From NCBI RefSeq assembly GCF_964340395.1, contig NC_135557.1, positions 11,321,046 through 11,383,545 on the forward strand: a stretch of 62,500 nucleotides of DNA, written 5' to 3'. Origin of the DNA: Glandiceps talaboti (lineage: Eukaryota > Hemichordata > Enteropneusta > Spengelidae). This document shows positions 36,901 through 49,337 of the stretch, piece after piece. The translations under genes were made by a program, and so were the position numbers. The number at the start of each line of letters is the position of its first letter. Position 1 is the first letter of the stretch. The notes below the pieces were generated by a model. That model saw nothing but the letters and a program-made list of their open reading frames with translations. It did not search any database and had not been told where the DNA came from.

Positions 36901-38195
36901 CGCTAAAATGATGTTGGCTTGGTGTTTCACTCGTGGGATATTACGTTTTTGACACAAAGATATACATATTTCAACTCTAGACTCACAATAACAGAGACAC
37001 AATAAACACAGCCGGACCCTTTGCCCAATCACTTATAGCATTGCTATTCTTTCACAGTGCAGTATAAACAGGCTTCTAATGAAAACATTACACATGGACT
37101 TGATACTTTTAATGGCTGTGCAATTGTTTATTTTCAAACTGATAATCAACATATCAACTTGTTTACTTCTACATTCCTACTGTGCATGACACCTATACAA
37201 TTGTTTGCAGGTTGTCTAAATATGTGTATTAAATGTCATGTTATAATTATCATAGACCCTTAGATCTGTGGTTACATGGGTGAAACCAAGCCTACATCAT
37301 CTTAGCTGTATCTGATTATATCTCAGGAGTACTCGTGAAATATAGCAGGTGTTTGGCCATTCTTATTTGGTTTCCCAACTTTTTAAAGCAGTTTTATTGT
37401 GTCCTCTAAGGGTGTGACCGCGTGTTTGTTCTTGATCTTGAATTATCCAATGATTGGTTAAGCAAACACTTTCAGCATTCCTTCTTTCGGCAATAAAACC
37501 GGTAGCCTCTCCTTCTTCAGTGGTCATGAGTAAGTAAGCTCATATAAAAATGATTAGAGCTCACATGTACAAATATAAACCACATTTACAATATATTTAA
37601 TCACGTCTTCAAACATTGTAAGTTTGTAAAGTACATAAAGTCAATGTTAATTCAACGATATCACCTTGCACAAATGGCTTAGCGGTGATTTGATAATCAA
37701 AGAAAACATGTGACTGGAATGTTGTTTGTTTTGTCTCTTGCAAGTGTGTAGACTGTCGACAGTCGTTCGTGCCTTTTTTGGTGCGTTTCATCTAAAACAA
37801 AGTCTTCGCCTCGCTCCGTAGCTCTGAATACTAATACGTACTGATAGGAACTGCGATTGCCGAAGATTGCCGAAAGCTTGAACTGTGAGTGCCGAAGGCA
37901 CGCGCTGATGCGCGGTTATAGTATTGCTCCAGATAGGAGCGAGGTGACGACTTTAGTTTTAGATAAAACGTAGCAAAAAAAAGGCTTCTGAACGATTTAA
38001 CACATATTTCGAGCACCGCATAAGAAATATGACGTAGAAAGCGCTTTGAAGTTACGTAGAGTGACAAGGGTGTGAACCATGTTTTATCTATGTTTGAATA
38101 AAGCACAACTTGATATGATGTGTAGAAGCCATTGTGAAATTCCGTAAGCACTATAGTCAATTGAAATTAAAAGATAATTCAATGATTGATATTAC

Positions 38196-38292
38196 TTGAT
38201 TTTGAATAAAACGACTGGTTAAAACTGCTTTATTTGAATCCCGACGTTTCGACTGTGCACAGTCTTTTCCTAAAAAATCAGGAGAGCAGGTA
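38196..38292 (-). mobile_element. Penelope-like element fragment with hammerhead-like motif
   Basis: On the minus strand, CTGAT and GGAAAAGACTGTGCACAGTC are followed by GAAACGTCGGG, then AAATAAAGCAGTTTTAACC. GACTGTGCACAGTCGAAACGTC is the stem II plus GAAA block common in Penelope-like terminal repeats. The CUGAUGA element is interrupted. No coding part is attached. Confidence 0.45.
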
Positions 38293-38805
38293 AATTGTTA
38301 TTATTAATGGCCCGAGGCACTTTAGAGTCAAACTTAAGTGGATTATGATGTCATTGTTTCGATATGCAAATTATGCCGTTCTTTGCATTAATTGATGTGT
38401 AGCGGTATTGAACAATCAATAAAATTATCAATTACGTAAGCGTTATTACTACGGGTTATTACTACGGGTCGTATTATTTTCAGGAGCCTGTCTGTTTTAT
38501 GAAAACATTTCTGACGAATTCATCACCATACCAACGGGACCCAGTCTAAGGTAAAACAGCCAATATATTCGTCAATTATTCTGTAGAAAAGACACTTTGT
38601 AAATAGTTTAAGTTGGTTACATTTACCCTGTGAATTTTTCAACCAGATGAGAGTGTTCACAGTGAGATGAAATGTGAGATGAAATGTGCGTACACGCTAT
38701 CAGTGCATGTACTCTGTGCACTGAGTAGTAGAAATACCAATTGCAGTAGTGAGTATAGGTTCAAGGTTGTAAGTTTATATATCGCTAGCATTACCATAGA
38801 CCCTC

Positions 38806-39130
38806 TTCTGTATATATATTATACCATGCACGAGCCAAGTTAAACCAAAAAAATATGGAATATATACTCTGGTCGTTCTACGTCACGATAACGCATGTCT
38901 TTGTCACCACAACGCGTGTCTACGACAATGGTTCTATTCTACTGTGTTCGAAATATGAGTCAAAACGTTCAAAATTGTCATTACTTTCCCCGATTTGTCT
39001 TTGATATTACCTGCGCTAGTATAATTAAGTTATTATCCAATATTTTTTCTCATTCAGCCGCAGTAAATACTCGTCTAGCGACTCGTAGTGACAAAGTCCC
39101 CTTAGGTCACTCGTATCTCCTTGTCTGAAT
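38806..39130 (+). repeat. Dispersed ~300-bp repeat family, single copy
   Basis: Starts with ATACCATGCACGAGCCAAGT and runs through GTCAAAACGTTCAAAATTG, TTACTTTCCCCGATTTGTCT and CGACTCGTAGTGACAAAG. It matches 19935-20445 (inverse) and 56700-57035. It ends about 90 bp before the splice acceptor of the NXPE-like 5'UTR. Confidence 0.7.
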
Positions 39131-39235
39131 GTCAGAATGAAGAGAAATGACATCTAATTGCATTACTATTATATTTTTACTTTATCATGGTTTACAGTTT
39201 TCTAATCCTGTTTAATTTCAGAGAGCACATGAGAC

Positions 39236-41442
39236 ATGGAAGTGAAGAGAACGCCAAGTCAGGATGTAGGGTGTGTCAGAAATCTAACAAACGTGAAGAA
39301 AGGCTGGATAATTGTCTGTTGTTTCACAGTGATATCCTACGGCGTATTGGTTCTCTACAGAGATAGCTATAAACTGATTCCAAAGACGGTACTTTGATTA
39401 CTGAGTGAATATGTGTACATTTTTATGTGTGCTTATGTAGTGATATGGCTTTCCGTTTCATTTTAAATGATTTGTATATGTTGTGTTGTGTTGTGTTGTG
39501 TTGTGTTGTGTTGTGTTGTGTTGTATGTGTTGTCTTGTGTTGTCTTGTGTTGTCTTGTGTTGTGTTGTGCTGTGCTGTTTTTTTTGTATATGTAGTGCAA
39601 TTGCGAACAATAGCCACTTCAGGAATGTGTTGTGTTGTGTTGTGTTGTGTTGTGTTGTGTTGTGCTGTGTTGTGCTGTGCTGTGCTGTGTTGTGTTGTGC
39701 TGTGCTGTGCTGCGTAGCAGCGTGCTGTACAGTTCAAGATAGCCCTACAGTGTAATAAAATGTAACATATATTTGTCCTATGTGATCGTGCAGTGGATAG
39801 TGCAGTATACCATTGCATACGACGACGACGACGACAACAATGATCGTTATAATGACGATGTTGTTGGTTATGGTGATGATGATGACGACGTTGATGGCAA
39901 AGGTGATTTTAATTATGATTTTTATGATCCATTGATCTCTAATAATGCAATCCAATTTGTTATTTTTCGCAGAATCCTTGCAAGGCAGTCATTCAGAAAC
40001 ATTTTAATAGTAGACGTGGTATATCTGTAGTATCAAAATCACTACCTCTTGTACAGCACAACGAATCACTGTGTACTGTAGAGCAGTATCCTAGCTGTTT
40101 TATATTGGATATACACGGTAATGAACTAACAAACGACGGCGGGCTACTGTTAGAAGCTTGTGAAACACAACTTTTGATCATCTATGCCGTGGCAGCTAAC
40201 GGCCAACGTGTCAACTGTGAACCTTGGGTAGACTTGTATGCACGACTTGTTGGTCCTGGCGAGGATCTGGAAGGGGCTTGGGACTACAGTGTTTACTTCA
40301 ATGCAGTCAAGGTAACCTACATCGGCAATGGTATGTTTTCAGTAACTGTACCACCCATGGAAAGTGGGAAATACCGTCTGGAAATTTCACTAGCACACAA
40401 CGAAAATCAGCGTGTAGATATATTCACAAAATTTGGGAGATTGGGATGTTTAGATATTCCTATTACCAATACACCGGTAGTCCTGAATTATATTGATACA
40501 GGGTTGTGCGGAGCAAAAGAAATAACTCCCGTTTGCCAAGATGGAGATATGCCTGGTCGGTGGGTAACAGTCCCGGAAACTGGTTGTGATGGTACGGTAT
40601 GTGAAGGGGACATAGACATGCTTGTGAGTTCTCGTCGTGTGTGGGCGCCATATGATTGTCACTACAAACTGTTCAATTCTACTGATCTGAAACAGTGTAT
40701 ATCAGGAAAGAAAATTATGTTTTTTGGAGATTCACTTACGGAGGAAATGTCAAATGAACTTATGCAAATCTATCTCCACAATAAATCCTATGGTTTAGCT
40801 GATAAACCCCATTTTGTGCGGAGTAGAACCTGGCTTGGGAAACTTCGAGTAGTCCAGTGGACATTACCACTAGAAGGGAACGGGAGAGTTGGATTTTCAA
40901 GCGTATTTGGGCGACCTTTAGGAAGTGGTTTGCAGGGTATCACACAGCAGACAGAGAGAAATTTGACACAGCGTTACAACCGTCTCGGAAAAATAGACAT
41001 TCTCGTTGTCTTGACGGGCATTCATGACGCAAGTCCTCGGGGGGAAGAATACATGAGTTTTGACATCTTTAAAAAATATCAACGACTTTTACCAATCTTT
41101 CATCAGAAAGTAACTCATCTTCTTTCAGAAACTGGAAAAATAGTTTGGTTGAATATTCCTGAGAGCAGTGATTATGCTAGGTGTGATTTTAATTCGAAGC
41201 CGAAACTATCACAAATGAATACATTGACGGAGCAATACTTAAAGGATAAAATAAATGATCGGTTGAGTTTTGTCAATTTTTTCAGGATGTCGGAAGGATG
41301 TCAATGTGGTGATATACACAAAGGTATACGTTTCTTTAAAAGAGGTGTACCAGCTGCCAAAGAGTTCAATGGTTTTCTTTCTAGAATGATTACACACATG
41401 ATATTGACCCTGTATTGTCATGACAATGTAGACAATGTCTAG
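39236..41442 (+). CDS. NXPE-family-like membrane-anchored esterase, 540 aa (copy 2)
   Basis: Exons are 39236-39388 and 39973-41442, with a phase-0 intron (donor ACG|GTACTT, acceptor TTTTCGCAG). An upstream 5'UTR acceptor lies at 39222. The start was chosen because this frame gives a membrane anchor (GWIIVCCFTVISYGVLVLY); the ATG seven bases upstream opens a different frame that stops quickly. An NXPE/Ig-like region (CEPWVDLYARLVGP, PPMESGKYRLEI) is followed by WAPYDCHYKLFNSTDLKQC and the SGNH/PC-esterase-like domain: IMFFGDSLTEE (Ser305), LVVLTGIHDA and CGDIHKGIRF (Asp498, His500). Length, intron position and phase equal copy 1, so the two are paralogues about 15 kb apart. Location in the secretory pathway and esterase activity are inferred from the family. 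Confidence 0.87.
39481..39715. repeat. (TGTTG)n pentanucleotide arrays in the NXPE-like intron
   Basis: Two blocks of TGTTG/TGCTG units (39481-39575 and 39627-39712), separated by about 50 bp of unique DNA. Frames here (CVVLC, TTQHN) are repeat translation. Confidence 0.93.
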
Positions 41443-42047
41443 GTGACTACTAGATGATTATGACAAATGTGTATGTATTTGTTTATTATTTGATGAAACA
41501 AATTTACTCAAACTAAGATAACACCCGTTTGCCAAGATGGAGATATGCCTGGTCGGCACATACCGTGTATGTCCTTTTCAATCTCCATCACAAGTAGTTT
41601 AGAAAGCTATGTCTTCACTACGGACTTCATCAACAGATCGAAGTAATTATCATGTACCAAAAAATGGTGTTATTAAAGTTAATTACTAGTTCGAGAATTC
41701 ACACCACTCACTTGCTCAGTGAGTCAAAGTATGTTATAGATTATACAGCTTCAGATACAGCTTTCTAAAACTGTTTGCGTTGGAAATTGAAAAGTTTATA
41801 CTACGTTAGTAATGTCTAATGTCACACAGTTTAACTTTAATAGAACTTTATATATATATATAACTCTGCGAGTGTCAATCTGCTAAGACAGTGCTCTATA
41901 CCGCAGTGGCAGAGCGCAATAGTTTTGGTAGTACTGGAACTCTTTCTTGGTTGTAACTCGGAGTTTCACGCATTGCGCAGTTGTCTAATGATCGCGCAAT
42001 GCGTGTAACTCCGAGTTACAACCAAGAAAGAGTTCCAGTACTACCAA

Positions 42048-42145
<98 letters not shown>

Positions 42146-42318
42146 CTGTCACTATGCATTGTCAGGACGAATATCTGTATTTACTTCTGATTACGTATAC
42201 ATATAACGATTTGCTAGCAAATCACTTTTCTTAATCATGTACCATAAAAAACTTTTAAACATTTTTGTGATGAATTACTTGGCCTAGACTGCACTGTCTC
42301 CAATTTTGTTGTTGTTGC

Positions 42319-42358
<40 letters not shown>

Positions 42359-44328
42359 GAAATATAATAGTATAGTAAAGTTGGTTTATTAATTACAAAT
42401 GAAAAATGAAAGTGCAATGAGATGTGACTTTTTATTGGCTAAAATAAAAACCGAGTGAGTGTAAAACCTACTGACCGCTATCCGACCCACTTTAAAGCCA
42501 AAATTGTTGTTACATGGAGAGTTTGAACCGCAAGTAAATTGTTACTGCTACTATATAAGTACTGTTTTACCCTCTTGAGTTTCATTCGAGTGTCTAACAC
42601 TATTAAAATAACACAAGCTAAATCAAGTTGAACAACAATATTCATTATTCTTAGAGAATAGATGAAATAAGCGAACAAACAAACAAACAAACAACAATAT
42701 CTCTAAGTACAGATTTTGTGGAAGTTGATGTCATCCCAGAAAGATACATCTATTTTACGTTAATTGTGTTGATCAAAAAAAAATGATAATTCATTCCAAA
42801 TGTAAATTAATGATTAGGACGTGGTTAATCTAATGACAATGTGAATAAAGAATCAATTATCCATCGATGTTAAAAATATTCATTTTTCATTCAAATTTCA
42901 TCTTCACTAATCAGATCTCTGTTGTAAACTAACATAAAAGTGCAATGAAAATTTGTTGTTAATGCTTTCTAGACACAACTTCTTAAAACGTCTATTGAAA
43001 CCCTCCCCCCCCCCCACAAATGCTAGTAAAACAGTAGAATGACCAGAGTATATATGCCGTATTTTTTTGTTGAACCTGCTGGCTCGTCCATGGTGTAATG
43101 GTAGAGTTATGCAAACCCATAATCCTACTACATATATTCAAATAATTGTGTTCGCACAATGATGAACGGTACGTTGCCACCACGTGTGTTATAACCAGTA
43201 TGGATTTACGTAGCCACTTTTACAGTATGTAAGTCATTACAAAAGTAGTACAAGATGAGAAGACCAGACCTAATTGAATACATACAACACGCTTTCTTTT
43301 ATAAAACTAAGATAATCACTCGGTTTGATACACCAAAGTATATTGGTCTTTGCAGGCCTGATAATTCATACTTTGGTGTATCAGTGAAAGATAAGTAGAG
43401 ATGATAAAGAAAACTTCGATTTGGTTGGTCTTGATTTCTATCACAATGTACGCAGAATCTACAGCAAAGAAGTTCCAGATGACAAGAGTTGTTCAGTCGA
43501 GAGTATTCTACAGTCTTATGAATCCACAAAACGTTTGCTTGATTAGTTTCAGAGATGTCTCAAAACATTATATGCTTTGTACAAATGTTGTCAAGCGTCG
43601 CCGACTGGCCACGGCGGCAGAAAGTTTCGTAGATTACGTGGAATATGCAGGACGATAGTGAGTGTCTTCTAAAGTCCTAACAATCGCCAGATGTCTGATG
43701 ATATTTGAAATATTTAGAGTACCGACTCTTTGACCTTCCGTCAGCAGTAATGTTTATTCGGACAGTGCAGTTTATAAGAGCGCGTAAAAGTGTTTCTTAA
43801 CCCCATGTATACAAAGATATCATTGGAAGAATAGAACGCACAGTGTCTGTTTTGATTGTGTCCTGTAAATGTTGTCATCGGCAATGATGAGCTGCTTTAA
43901 ATTATTGAAGATTCCAAACAGATAAATAGTAAAAACCTTTTCTCCAGAAACATAAACAACGCAGTCGGTACATTAACAAACGTTGCTGTGGTAACTAAGG
44001 AAAGTTTGATGACGTATGCGTGTCTATTTGGTGATGATCACTCAATATGAGTGTTACCTTTGTGCAGGTATATTACATGCAGTTACCATGGTAGCATTCG
44101 TTACTATGGTAATTAAGGAAAGTTTGTTGATATATACATGTCTATTGATGATGAACAGTATGTATTTTATCTTGTGCAGATGAGTTGTGTGAATTTTCTT
44201 ACACTTTTAGTTCTTTTGCGAGCCTGTGACATACTCCCCACGAATTCCATCCATCTTACGGGGGCTCGTGAGTCGACGAGGTTTGTGTTGTCCTTGAACG
44301 ATATTTCCATATGTTGCATTGTAACCGC
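41443..44328. other. Non-coding interval with foldback element and microsatellites
   Basis: Contains a 33-bp copy of NXPE-like exon sequence at 41524-41556, a foldback at 41919-42053, (AT)n at 42053-42143, (TTG)n at 42306-42358 and a hairpin at 43325-43383 (TGATACACCAAAGTAT and its inverse). An 85-residue frame at 43401-43658 starts with a signal-peptide-like segment but has no other support. Confidence 0.5.
41919..42053. mobile_element. Foldback element, 135 bp, followed by (AT)n
   Basis: ATAGTTTTGGTAGTACTGGA and the following 40 bases to GCGCA pair almost perfectly with the inverse at 41997-42053. The loop is about 15 bp. The right end runs straight into a 90-bp AT array. Confidence 0.75.
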
Positions 44329-46293
44329 TCATTTCTGAAGCTGGTACACAACAAGCCGGTGATTTTGGCTGTCCGAGACAATGACCTTATATGGATCCCC
44401 GGAAGTGACTACAACACCTCTTGGTACATTCAGTTCCTCATCTGCCTCGTTATCGACTCTACAGATGAAAGCGCCGTCTGCAGTGAAGACTTGTACCCGA
44501 TCATCACTGGTGACAAAGATATTGTCACCCCTGTCAACTGCGATCCCTCGTGGATGTAGGAATTCTCCTTCCCCTTCACCTTGGTTACCAAACTTGTGCA
44601 GAAATTTCCCGTCATTGTCGTAAACCTGTACCCGGTGATTTTGATTATCTGCAACAATGAGATGACCCCTGCTATTACGACACATAAAACACGGTCGACT
44701 GACTTCCCCGTTATCATTACCTTCAGTTGCCACTGTTTTCCGGAAAGTTCCATACCTTGAGAAGGCCTTTATGCTACTCGAGCTGACGTCAGAAATGTAG
44801 AAAATGCCCTTCTTCTCAGAGTGGGAAACCCCACATGGCCTCTGTAGGTTATCCTCGTCCCAGAATATCATTTTGACGTGACCATCCAAGTCGCAGACTA
44901 TAACGGTCTTGTTGGCAAAATCTGAGACAACAACCTCATCTTTACTTATCACCTCTATTGCCATGGGAACGATGTCTTCCTCCATTTCTGGGATAACAAA
45001 TTTCTTCACAAAGTCACCATCTTGATCAAGAATTTGTAATCTTCCGTTACCAGTGTCGGCCACTATCAGATTATCATCAGGAAGTACTGCCACCCCATCT
45101 GGATAATGGAATTGACCATCCTCTTCTCCCTTGGTACCAAAAGTAGCAACTTTCTCAAACTTTGGACTTATGACTTGGATTTCTTTTCTCACCTTTTTGT
45201 CTCCTGTCTTCACTTTACCGAGTTTGTCTTTGATTATTTTTTTCTCGACGCTCCTACTTTTCTCAAATTTCAAACCAACAAGAACTGGAATCGATTCGAT
45301 ATCTTCAATTGGACAGTTCTGCATTCGATCATTCAGCTGTTTCTCTAGACAAAGAATTCCCACTTCATTACTCTGTTTGAGTAAATCTTCTGCAAAATTC
45401 CTACAGCCATCATAGTTTCCGCGCAACTTCTTCAGTTTTTCCAGTTTCACTTTTAGTATTTTCATTCTACTTTCGTATTCATTCTCCAACTCTTCTTGCA
45501 GTTCCTGCTCCTGTTGCTCAATGTTAGTTTTTATCTTACTAAAATGGTCCCTCATTTGCTGTCCAGCATTTTCATTAGCTTCTTCCAGTTCCTTTGTCAT
45601 CTCCGTCAGGACAGTCATGGTCCTGTCAATCTTTGAGAGCTCTTCTTGCAGTGAGGCTTTCAGGTTGTCGACCTTCAGTCGGGTCATGGTAGCTGCTTCG
45701 TCCAACTCCATGTGCTCATGCTCGGGTTTAGAATGTTCATAGACAGAACACTCCAGACATATTGGGATTTCACAAGACCTGCAGTAGAGCTTCAGTTGGT
45801 TCCCGTCATGGCTTGGACATATAACTGGTTTCATGAAAGGGGAGTCATCACTAATCATTACTTCGTACTCTTCCATTGGAATCAATTTATGGTTGCGAGT
45901 TACTCGGATCTTTCCGTGACTGTCTGTACATCCACTACAAAACGCCTGCCCGCACTCGATGCAGTAGGAAGAGACTGGGTACTTCGTACAACTCTCGCAC
46001 ATCTTTCCGTTGTATTTACTTTCGGATCGCTTAACAAGCTCAAGCAGATTGTTCAAAAGATGATTATCTGCCATTCCATGTATGCCCGCTTTCGGTATGA
46101 CAAAGACTTTCCGACATAATGGACATTTTGGCCTTTTTCTACGTTCAGCATCAGATATCAGGCAGGTTTCACAGAAGGAGTGGAAGCAGGGAAGAATCTT
46201 AGGAGTGTGGTAACGTTCAAGGCAAATTGGACACTGCAGGAACCGATCGTCCAGTTCCTTGTGCATCACCCGACCAGATACCGTAGCGCCCAT
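44329..46293 (-). CDS. TRIM-NHL protein (RING, two B-boxes, coiled coil, NHL repeats), 654 aa
   Basis: A one-exon CDS. A TTTTGCAG acceptor sits just upstream, and the first ATG after it (46293) gives MGATVSGRVMHKELDD. The RING is complete (CPICLERY ... CFHSFCETC ... CPLC, about residues 21-60), with two B-boxes (about 95-190; CPSHDGNQLKLYC), a Glu/Lys-rich coiled coil (about 195-320) and a C-terminal NHL propeller (about 380-654: FEKVATFGTKGEEDGQFHYP, HRVQVYDNDGKFLHKFG, GIAVDRGDNIFVTSDDRV). No filamin domain is seen. An E3 ubiquitin ligase role is expected from the family. The partner is unknown. It is a paralogue of 10037-12061 and shares the one-exon CDS plus 5' intron layout. Confidence 0.94.
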   Translation of the reverse strand: MGATVSGRVMHKELDDRFLQCPICLERYHTPKILPCFHSFCETCLISDAERRKRPKCPLCRKVFVIPKAGIHGMADNHLLNNLLELVKRSESKYNGKMCESCTKYPVSSYCIECGQAFCSGCTDSHGKIRVTRNHKLIPMEEYEVMISDDSPFMKPVICPSHDGNQLKLYCRSCEIPICLECSVYEHSKPEHEHMELDEAATMTRLKVDNLKASLQEELSKIDRTMTVLTEMTKELEEANENAGQQMRDHFSKIKTNIEQQEQELQEELENEYESRMKILKVKLEKLKKLRGNYDGCRNFAEDLLKQSNEVGILCLEKQLNDRMQNCPIEDIESIPVLVGLKFEKSRSVEKKIIKDKLGKVKTGDKKVRKEIQVISPKFEKVATFGTKGEEDGQFHYPDGVAVLPDDNLIVADTGNGRLQILDQDGDFVKKFVIPEMEEDIVPMAIEVISKDEVVVSDFANKTVIVCDLDGHVKMIFWDEDNLQRPCGVSHSEKKGIFYISDVSSSSIKAFSRYGTFRKTVATEGNDNGEVSRPCFMCRNSRGHLIVADNQNHRVQVYDNDGKFLHKFGNQGEGEGEFLHPRGIAVDRGDNIFVTSDDRVQVFTADGAFICRVDNEADEELNVPRGVVVTSGDPYKVIVSDSQNHRLVVYQLQK

Positions 46294-46309
46294 CTCCAAT
46301 GCCTGCAAA

Positions 46310-48669
46310 ATACAAAGAAAACAAAGTCAAGTAAATATTTTGTGTCAAGTGTGGATTACTATAGTATTACATACGGGGTATACATCTCTGACGTCAGTCT
46401 GACTGAAGATTGTAAACTTAATATTTCGAACAATTTTAAGAGTAATTTTAAGGGGGGGGGGCAATTTTAAAGAGACAGTCAAATTAGTTATAATACGTTT
46501 TAAGATAATTTTGGTTGCATAATAAAAAGGTATACTTAAACATCACGTGATACGCGCAGAACCCAATTCTGATATTCATGGTTAACACATAAATGACTTG
46601 ATGGCGCAACATATAGTACACACATACTGAAATATCGAGTGAACCCCTATTTGCAACTTAATTCTTAGACAAGACACCAATCTCGCAACTTAAGCCGGAG
46701 TACAAATTTTCTGCTGACGAAACAGTGCGTCTTGGCCGGTGCAGTAAAAGAGACTGTGGTTGACGACGACCGTCGGACGATGACAACACACGTACACACG
46801 ACTATACCTAATGACTTCTAAGATATACACCGTATACTATATTGAACATATATCATATTCAAACATTTCCACCAGCTTAAAACACACTAATAAGCTCAGC
46901 CTGGCTCCTTTGAAATCTATTTACTTCACTTGAACGTGAGACCAGGACTTATTTTGACCGTGACGTAAATCCTTGGCAAGACCTTCATATCAGTGAAGTG
47001 GTCACTTGAATAAGATTTAAATTGTGAAGTGATGAGCTGTGTGTGTAAAACACAAAGGTGTATATTTTGCTACTTGACATACATGAGTTGTTTAAACATG
47101 CAAACAAAATAGGAATGTTGACAATGTAATGACAACAACATAAAATTCTAACATGTTTATCTCCGACGAACGAAGAACTATGATACAGAAAACCAGGAAT
47201 GCTAATGCGATATAAAGAAGGTGTTGTGTAGCTCAGAGACTTTGCTATCTAATTCGACATAATTGTTTGAAGCCAGATATCCACGTCTCTGGGCTAGCTT
47301 TTGTCAAATCCCTTGGAGGGAAAACAAGATCATGTGTTCAGGTTATTAACTCAAATAGTTTGCTTGTGTTTCACCCCACTGAGTCTAGTGTTAACCACGA
47401 CATCGGATAACAAGATTTCTAAAGAGGTGATTCATTGCCATAGGTAAATCTAGATTAGTTTCACCCTCGAGTCGACATTGTCAAGATCAGCATACACCAT
47501 ACAGTGTTCTGAGCTCTGTTATTTGTGGCCTCGAATCCAGTCGAGTGGAGATTTCGCTCTCCCTTTGTCGCCCCCCCCCCCACAAAAAAAAGCGAGAACA
47601 AAGTTACCACACAGCTGGATCCGAGGATATATGCTGTTCAGAAGGGATACAACCGATACCTTTTAAATCACTAGTTCATTGATAGCGTTACACGTAAACT
47701 ATAGACTCGTCGTTGGTCTTCAAATCTAATGATCAGTTCCAATGGGGGACACGTGTAGGTTTGAAAGCAATTGATAAGTTTGTGATATATGTTATACTTA
47801 GCACATGATTGTAACTTGAAGTCATCATGTTCTGACATAATGGCATGAGTCTATGCTGCGCCAAAGGTACGAAGTGCACCAAGTGGATAGACTTATCATG
47901 GAGGGAATATCACTTTGATACTACATTAATTTCAGGTCACCTGAGTACTCTACAGAGCTCTTATCTGGTTGACAGGCCAGAATTACGTATTCACCATTTT
48001 GATCGTCAACGTTTGTCACCATGATTTTCAAAAGCAAGCAACTACATAATTGCGAATCGTGACAGTACAAAACAGTCATAGTTTGGCGACAAAAAATACC
48101 TTCATATATATGTAACAAACTGTGTGTAGAATTAACATGATAGTTATAATACCGTACGTTTACCTGTGAAATACTGTGAAAATGTTGACAGTCCATTGTT
48201 GTGTTCCTCAAATAAAAGGTGGTGCGTGGCTTGGAGAGTTCGAGCCAAATAACAGATACACGCCCAATCCATGAGAGGTACACAGGACAGGGAGCCACCC
48301 GTATTATTTTTACGACATTTATGTGTTATTTATAACATTCTTTGCCGGTGACTATTCACACAATAGTCAATCCCTCAAACAATTGACCCCGATTCCGATG
48401 TATTTCAAAATCCGCTCTCGTGATTGTTCGTTTAGCATATCTGTTGACTTGAACAACTATCGCTACTACAATATTCTGCACTATACGAAAACTCATATTT
48501 GACCACGTCTCCCCCCCCCGTAAATATTGAGCAGAGGATGTGAAAATGTGGTGAGTATGAGACGAAGTTTCACCTTTGACTTAATTTATCCACGGTGATG
48601 TCTCCCCCGGGGGCTGTAGACAGTCCGTCTGTATGTATGTCTGTCTGTCTGTCTGTCTATCTGTCTGTC

Positions 48670-48720
<51 letters not shown>

Positions 48721-49329
48721 TTGTTTCTCGCTATCTCTGTCTCTGTCTCTCTTTGTCAATGCTAATCTCATTCTGTGTATCTGTTCTCCTGTCTTTCTAT
48801 CCGTCTATCTACCTGTCTGGCAATTGCAGTCAACCATATCCACTAATTAAACAGGTGTAGATTGTTGACTAATATTAATTCACATTTTAATGTTTGATAT
48901 TCATTCCAACTGAAATTGGAAGGCATCCATTCATTCAATATGTTTGTACGGACCGCTATAGTTTTATCCATTTCCACTCCCTAAACTGTCAGACAGGACG
49001 GAGTGGATTCTAGGGTAACCGGTGCGAGGTCATTTGAAGTCAATTCCTTCGTCGTTAAGGTAGCATGAAGAATCAAGTAGGCAATTAAATATTATTCAAT
49101 CTCTGTTTTTATTGAAGGGTACCTTTGATAATTTTCACCCAGTGTTGAGAAGCCGCTCACTGAGATCTGAGACCTTGACAATAACCCAGAGGCTTGGCTC
49201 TCTGACGACACAAACTAGACAGAATAGTGACCGACATTTTCAAGTCAGATGGTTGTCTCTAGGCATGGCTACCTTGGTACTTGTCATTTGGTAATGACGT
49301 CATGCAAAACAAGGAGGTAGTGGGTACCA
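46310..49329. other. Non-coding interval, no gene recognised
   Basis: AT-rich DNA with poly-C at about 47570-47582 and CTGT-rich sequence at 48640-48722. Frames at 47921-48298 and 48586-48860 have no domain or are repeat translation. Confidence 0.5.
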
Positions 49330-49337
49330 GCTGAAGG

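Larger units (their letters stand above)
36900..39222. other. Non-coding interval before the second NXPE-like gene
   Basis: No gene is securely recognised, though upstream exons of the NRF-like gene may be here or beyond. The minus-strand frame at 37831-38160 has no domain. Repeat copies at 38196-38292 and 38806-39130 are listed separately. Confidence 0.5.

Noticed and set aside
37831-38160. 109-aa minus-strand ORF as a possible first NRF exon
   Set aside because: No match to NRF N-terminal patterns, and I could not place a phase-compatible donor to the 34340 acceptor.
43080-43130. tRNA-like TGGTGTAATGGTAGAG segment (similar one at 53287)
   Set aside because: A-box-like only; the B-box is degenerate and no cloverleaf can be drawn. 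At most a SINE remnant.
43401-43658. 85-aa ORF with signal-peptide-like start
   Set aside because: No homology recognised, no Cys pattern, no splice or promoter context; chance ORF is as likely.
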